A stretch of 64,000 nucleotides of DNA from an uncultured Acidobacteriota bacterium. GTDB lineage: Bacteria; Acidobacteriota; Blastocatellia; Pyrinomonadales; Pyrinomonadaceae. Made by a program: the position numbers and the translations under genes. The DNA lies in the NCBI GenBank assembly GCA_937873515.1, contig CALMYB010000007.1, positions 186,001 to 250,000 on the forward strand, in the 5' to 3' direction. The notes under the pieces were generated by a model that saw only the letters and a list, made by a program, of their open reading frames with translations, was not told the DNA's origin and did no database searches. Positions 60,121-64,000 of the stretch are shown piece after piece. Position 1 is the first letter of the stretch. Each line of letters starts with the position of its first letter.

Positions 60121-60402
60121 TTATGCGACGGAATCTTTCATCGCTTTGCCGAGCGAGAACTTAACAGTGGTCTTCGCCGGGATCTTGATGGTGGCACCCG
60201 TTGCAGGGTTGCGTCCTTCGCGAGCTTTTCGGTGCGTTTTCTTCAGCTTTCCGAAGCCGGGAACGGTAAATTCTCCGTTCTTCTTGACTTCCTTGACGGC
60301 CATTTCTGCAAGAGCATCGAACATGCCCTTGACATCAGCTTTCTTGCAGCCGCATTTCTCAGCGAGAGCGTTAACGATTTCCGTTTGGGTCATACGAGCC
60401 AT
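60121..60402 (-). CDS. HU-family DNA-binding protein
   Basis: A 93-residue HU: MTQTEIVNALAEKCGCKKAD in the helical part, then VKKNGEFTVPGFGKLKKTHR and KAREGRNPATGATIKIPAKT, with the family signature G-F-G-x-F/L-x-x-x-x-R-x-A-R-x-G-R-N-P-x-T-G. It bends and compacts DNA as a dimer. Upstream GGAGG is 14 nt from the ATG, a little long. tRNA-Pro lies upstream on the same strand. Confidence 0.95.
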   Translation of the reverse strand: MARMTQTEIVNALAEKCGCKKADVKGMFDALAEMAVKEVKKNGEFTVPGFGKLKKTHRKAREGRNPATGATIKIPAKTTVKFSLGKAMKDSVA

Positions 60403-60539
60403 AGTTTTTTAAGTAACCTCCAAATTGGTTGTGAAATAAGAATCCTTCAAAAGGGAGAACGTTTAGTTCCGGTCGCGGATACCCCGCGAAATCCCGAAAC
60501 CATCGATGAGCCTGAACCTACCTGCCGCCTTAGGCCAAA

Positions 60540-60616
60540 TGGTCGGGGCGGCAAGATTCGAACTTGCGGCCTCACGGTCCCAAACCGTGCGCACTACCAG
60601 GCTGTGCTACGCCCCG
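60540..60616 (-). tRNA. tRNA-Pro (TGG)
   Basis: Cloverleaf on the minus strand starting CGGGGCG, with anticodon loop TTTGGGA (TGG, Pro) and T-arm AGTTCGAATCT. The discriminator A and CCA are encoded (60540-60543). Confidence 0.95.
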
Positions 60617-60676
60617 CCGGAGCTCATCTTGGGAACGAATCCAAGTGTCGAATTTTAAGGTTAAGGCTTGCTAAGG

Positions 60677-61294
60677 TCAAGTCAAAGTGCCAAAAAACCT
60701 GCGTAAATACGGGATAATTTGCAAAAGTGCCCTTCCACGGTGGCTTAAACACCCTTTTTCGCCCGAAGAAAGCTCTGCAAAGGTGTGCGAATGGCCATCC
60801 GGAATGAAGATCGGATCGTAGCCAAACCCGTTCTTTCCGCGCGGGAATTCTGCAACCCTTCCGCGTACGATTCCTTCTGTTTCGGCGATGATCGCGCCGT
60901 CCGGGGAGGCGAATGTGACGGCGCATTTGAACCGTGCGGAGCGTGTGCTTCTGCCGCTTGCCCTCATCTCGTTCAGCAGCAGCGTGATCTTCTCTGCGAA
61001 CGTCGATGCGGCCGCGCCGCCGTATCTTGCCGAGTGGACTCCCGGACGCCAATCGAGAGCTTCGACCTCAAAGCCGGAATCGTCGGCGAGCGTCGGCAGT
61101 TGAAAATAGTTTGCGTAGGCGGCGGCCTTCAGTCTTGCATTCTCGGCAAATGTCGCTCCCGTCTCGTCCACTTCCGCGAAAGGGCCAAGCTCAGCGAGCG
61201 AGGTCACCTCGACGTCCAGATCGCCCAACATTTCGGCCAATTCGCGTACTTTGCCGCGATTGGTCGTTCCAAGGAGAAGCTTTGCCTTACCCAT
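60677..61294 (-). CDS. rdgB: non-canonical purine NTP pyrophosphatase (HAM1/RdgB)
   Basis: A 205-residue Ham1-family enzyme that removes dITP/XTP from nucleotide pools. Visible: LLLGTTNRGKVRELAEMLGD, DETGATFAENARLKAAAYAN, LADDSGFEVEALDWRPGVHS and KNGFGYDPIFIPDGHSHTFA with ELSSGEKGCLSHRGRAL, all family signatures. The start at 61294 is chosen; the frame to 61339 lacks a ribosome-binding site. It is divergent from the unknown gene at 61450. Confidence 0.95.
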   Translation of the reverse strand: MGKAKLLLGTTNRGKVRELAEMLGDLDVEVTSLAELGPFAEVDETGATFAENARLKAAAYANYFQLPTLADDSGFEVEALDWRPGVHSARYGGAAASTFAEKITLLLNEMRASGRSTRSARFKCAVTFASPDGAIIAETEGIVRGRVAEFPRGKNGFGYDPIFIPDGHSHTFAELSSGEKGCLSHRGRALLQIIPYLRRFFGTLT

Positions 61295-61449
61295 GATCTT
61301 TCGAATGCGAATGTACCTTTTCCAGATTTTTGTTGCCAAGACCGCCTGGATACTGCGATAATTAACTGCGGACCGCTTTCGCGGTTTCGTCCGCTGTTTA
61401 CGATTCCCATGTTCCCCTGCCGGATTCTTGGCAGGAAGAAGATAATACC

Positions 61450-62748
61450 TTGACTATAGGATTAATTGAGAACGACGTCGAAGCCCTCGTTTCTGACGCC
61501 GGTTTTTCTACAGCAGCAATAAGCAATATTCCGCCGGTCGCGGTGAACGTTCCGCAGACGCTGCTCGAGACCGCGCGCTGGCTTGGCGGAGTGGATGCGT
61601 TCGCTTCGGCCGGCGGCCGGCCGTTTGCTGACCAGCGCATTGGAACCGCCGACCCGAATCTTCGTCGGGAACTCCGCATATTGCAGATGGCCCTTCGGCG
61701 ATGTGCCCATCATCTGTTCACGGTACTTGTCGATGAAAGCGCAAAGGCGGATCCGTCAAGCGAGTTCTTCGGCATCGCCGGGTCAAGTATTCCGGGCCTC
61801 TCGCGGACGATCCGCGGGGAACTTTTCCAGCTTGATGCCGCACTTCGCGGCGACACGATCACCGCGTCCGAGTTTCGGTTCATTGCGGACGGACTGCTTG
61901 CGAAACTTCGGTCGGAACCCGCGTACGTCGGACTAGTGTCGCTCGTCGATCGCGAGACGTCGGAGAACCTTCCGCGGACGGTAGCGGCATTTGTCGAAGG
62001 GCGTGAGCCTTCGCCGATCCTCGATACGATCTCGCTCTTCGGCAGGATCTTGGCCGTACTCGACCTTGTCGGCGGAATGCTTGAGAAAGATGAGCCTCTA
62101 AAGCCGGCGGTCGTGCTCTTTAGCAAGGTGCACGCGATGACCGGCGACCTGATTGAGCGGCTCAATCGCCGGGTACAGCGGCTCGGAGAAGCCGGAGGCG
62201 CGGTCACGGATTCGCTTGACGGTGCATCTTATACGGCCGCCGTAGAGCTAAAGAAAGCTGTTTCTCAGGAACTTCTGGGAATAATGGCCACGCGTTCGGC
62301 GATCGGCGTTTATGCCCGAACAGAGGCTGCGTACGCACAGCTTAGCGAGAGCTTTCAACAGATCGTAACCGTGCTCTCCCGCGAACTTGACGACACGGTC
62401 GATCCGAATCAGATGTTCCCGAATTTCGCCGCGAAGCTCGAATATTCGAAACGATTGCGCCAAGAGCTGCATTCCATAGCTAAGCTATCGCGTGCCGCAG
62501 AAGAAAATTGCGACAAGGCGGCGACCGACGCTCTAAATGCAAAGCTGAAGGAATTTTCTGTGAGCTCGATCCGGTTCCTTTTTTACAAGGATATCGAGAC
62601 CTTCGAACGTTTTGTCGAAGAGATACGCGTCACGCGCCAAACGAAGGACCTCGTTCCGATCATTCACCGATTTGGTGCCTACCTTGAGACACTCTTTGCG
62701 CAGGTGAGTATGCGTTCGGTGCTCGAAGGCCATCCGTTCGAACCGTAA
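61450..62748 (+). CDS. unknown 432-residue protein
   Basis: Starts with a TTG (61450) if the full frame is used; no obvious signal peptide or membrane helix, so probably cytosolic. It is almost wholly alpha-helical and charged, with segments such as RRELRILQMALRRCAHHLFT, GEDTITASEFRFIADGLL-like sequence, LIERLNRRVQRLGEAGGAVT and KLEYSKRLRQELHSIAKLSR, suggesting long helices or coiled coils. I do not recognise a family. It is convergent with the FtsX-type permease and divergent from rdgB. Confidence 0.6.
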   Translation: MTIGLIENDVEALVSDAGFSTAAISNIPPVAVNVPQTLLETARWLGGVDAFASAGGRPFADQRIGTADPNLRRELRILQMALRRCAHHLFTVLVDESAKADPSSEFFGIAGSSIPGLSRTIRGELFQLDAALRGDTITASEFRFIADGLLAKLRSEPAYVGLVSLVDRETSENLPRTVAAFVEGREPSPILDTISLFGRILAVLDLVGGMLEKDEPLKPAVVLFSKVHAMTGDLIERLNRRVQRLGEAGGAVTDSLDGASYTAAVELKKAVSQELLGIMATRSAIGVYARTEAAYAQLSESFQQIVTVLSRELDDTVDPNQMFPNFAAKLEYSKRLRQELHSIAKLSRAAEENCDKAATDALNAKLKEFSVSSIRFLFYKDIETFERFVEEIRVTRQTKDLVPIIHRFGAYLETLFAQVSMRSVLEGHPFEP

Positions 62749-62756
62749 TCTGTCCA

Positions 62757-64000
62757 TCATTGGGAACGCAATGTGGCGAGCGGCTGTTTGAACAGCACAT
62801 CAAAGCTTGCCGCGACTCCGACCACGCTTACAAGGCAAACGGTCGCAACGATACCTTCCGCAAAGAGAAGCCAGTCAAAACGCCAGCCAATGTCCATCAG
62901 ATAGCGGCAAACGACCCACGACATCAAAGACGCGAAGATGGCACCGAGAATGCCCGCGAGAGTGCCGACAAGGGCATACTCAGCAAAAAGCATCATCGCC
63001 AATTGCTTGCGGTTCGCACCAAGAGCCTTGAGGATCGAGTGTTCATAGACGCGCTGCGATTTCGTAAGGGCTATCGATCCGACCAGGATCAGCACTCCGG
63101 CCAGGATAACGAACCCGCCGACGACCGAGACAGCAAGGACGAAGTTCGCGATCATTTTCCTGACCGCTTCGAGCACATCGTCCACGTCTATTATCTGCAC
63201 GTTCGGGAAGGCATCGAGCGCCGACCGCTGGAGCCTTTGCCTGAGGATGGACGGCGTGTGCTTCAAAATGCTCGCAGCAAACGTCTGCGGTGCGGTCTCA
63301 AGCGTTCCGGGGCGAAAGACGAATACGAATGCGGTTCGTGCCTGTTTGACGTCAACATCGCGGATATTCGCAACTCTCGCGGTTATCGGCCTGCCTGAGA
63401 TCTCGAACGTGATCGAATCGCCCGGCAAGACCTTCAAACGCTTCGCCATATTCTGTTCGACCGACACTTGAGGCTCACCGCCTTGTTCCGGCCACCATTT
63501 GCCGTCGATGACCTTCTCGTTCGGGTCGAGTTCTTGGCGCGCCGTGACCGCAAACTCTCGTCCGATCTGTCCGGATTGGCGCCGTATTTCGCGATCGCTC
63601 CAATCGATCGGTTCGCCGTTCACGTAGGCGAGCCTAGCGCGCGTAACGGCAATGATCTCCGGGGCTTCGGATGTTTGTGTTTTGATCATTTCCGCGAGTC
63701 CATCGACCTGGCTTCGCTGTATGTCAACAAAGAACAAACTCGGAAGTTTGGTGCGTTCGGAAAGATCGAACTCGTGCAGCAGGTTTCCCGCGATCATCTG
63801 AACGCCAAGGACGACAAAGGCACCGAGGCCGACCGTAAGAAGCACGACGCGCGTCTGGTTGCCCGGACGATAGAGCGAGTTAATGGCTTGGCGTAGAGAG
63901 AACGACGTCCTTCGCCGAAGCTTCCTCAAAAAATACGTGAATATTCCGGCGGCCGAATAAAGGATCGCGGCCGATACGCCCAATCCGAAGAGGAAGTACG
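62757..64000 (-). CDS. FtsX-type ABC transporter permease, C-terminal part (cut by window edge)
   Basis: The frame stays open to the window end, so only the last ~410 codons are visible. Hydrophobic segments: NQTRVVLLTVGLGAFVVLGV, FVLAVSVVGGFVILAGVLIL and VGTLAGILGAIFASLMSWVV, with the typical S-I-L-K-A-L-G-A-N-R-K-Q coupling segment after YEHSILKALG. The periplasmic domain (~residues 80-270, incl. GDSITFEISGRPITARVANI) matches the MacB-like region of large YbbP/LolC-type permeases. Probably part of an ABC system for lipoprotein or peptide export; the ATPase gene is outside. Confidence 0.85.
   Translation of the reverse strand, partial: YFLFGLGVSAAILYSAAGIFTYFLRKLRRRTSFSLRQAINSLYRPGNQTRVVLLTVGLGAFVVLGVQMIAGNLLHEFDLSERTKLPSLFFVDIQRSQVDGLAEMIKTQTSEAPEIIAVTRARLAYVNGEPIDWSDREIRRQSGQIGREFAVTARQELDPNEKVIDGKWWPEQGGEPQVSVEQNMAKRLKVLPGDSITFEISGRPITARVANIRDVDVKQARTAFVFVFRPGTLETAPQTFAASILKHTPSILRQRLQRSALDAFPNVQIIDVDDVLEAVRKMIANFVLAVSVVGGFVILAGVLILVGSIALTKSQRVYEHSILKALGANRKQLAMMLFAEYALVGTLAGILGAIFASLMSWVVCRYLMDIGWRFDWLLFAEGIVATVCLVSVVGVAASFDVLFKQPLATLRSQ

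Noticed and set aside
60189..60202. Second sigma-54-like site TGGCAC...TTGCA inside the HU gene
   Set aside because: The GG-to-GC spacing is 8 bp instead of 10 and it lies within a coding region on the wrong strand for a gene start.

Overview
The window looks like chromosomal DNA from a Gram-negative (diderm) bacterium of fairly high G+C. The best guess is Acidobacteriota, class Blastocatellia (Pyrinomonadales-like). This placement is inferred from the gene mix and cannot be proved here: LPS genes (heptose rfaE1/rfaE2, lpxI, lpxK), menaquinone synthesis by the futalosine route (mqnD), a nickel superoxide dismutase, and many secreted proteins (FG-GAP repeats, S8 subtilases, a DUF5916 barrel, proteins with TonB-like C-terminal domains). 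No rRNA, prophage, intact insertion sequence or CRISPR array was seen. Three tRNAs are present (His-GTG, Arg-TCT, Pro-TGG).

Layout. 0-4 kb: the 3' end of an acyl-CoA dehydrogenase, a small secreted protein, a cupin, then a translationally coupled pair of PolB-like exonuclease and DNA methyltransferase. 4-7 kb: a tightly overlapping minus-strand operon rfaE1-rfaE2-unknown-rsmE. 7-10 kb: an FG-GAP protein, a subtilase and two tRNAs. 10-16 kb: cmk, a repeat cluster, ltaE-rpiB, a trypsin-like protease with TPRs, a DUF1778/GNAT toxin-antitoxin module with a perfect palindrome as likely operator, and larB. 16-25 kb: ubiX, mqnD, a ferredoxin, the gluconeogenic pair glpX-ppsA, a DUF2085 protein, a second subtilase, and a Gly/Asn/Tyr-rich secreted protein behind a perfect sigma-54 promoter match. 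25-34 kb: rsmI, an M28 peptidase, lpxI, a GNAT enzyme, a ferritin-like protein, two different ParE-type toxin-antitoxin modules, and a probable operon ferredoxin-sodN-sodX-lipA.

34-46 kb: a thioesterase and hydrolase, an STT3-like GT-C membrane protein with a coupled lipoprotein, an AI-2E-type exporter with a 51-residue membrane ORF, lpxK-trpD-trpG, large secreted proteins of unknown function, and a dienoyl-CoA-reductase-like SDR. 46-53 kb: the stress cluster hrcA-grpE-dnaK-dnaJ, a flavin reductase and a YqeY protein. 53-57.5 kb: a truncated REP-associated transposase with REP-like palindromes, tandem TonB-domain paralogues, and a DUF5916 outer-membrane barrel. 57.7-64 kb: a second polytopic GT-C-like protein, a small GTG-start protein, an HU protein, tRNA-Pro, rdgB, an unknown 432-residue protein, and an FtsX-type permease cut by the window edge.

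The window is mostly housekeeping and envelope genes. The most unusual items are the exonuclease-methyltransferase pair, the sigma-54 promoter in front of a low-complexity secreted protein, the cluster of three unrelated toxin-antitoxin modules, and the family of intergenic palindromes next to a transposase remnant. All functional calls are by eye from motifs; no database search was run.
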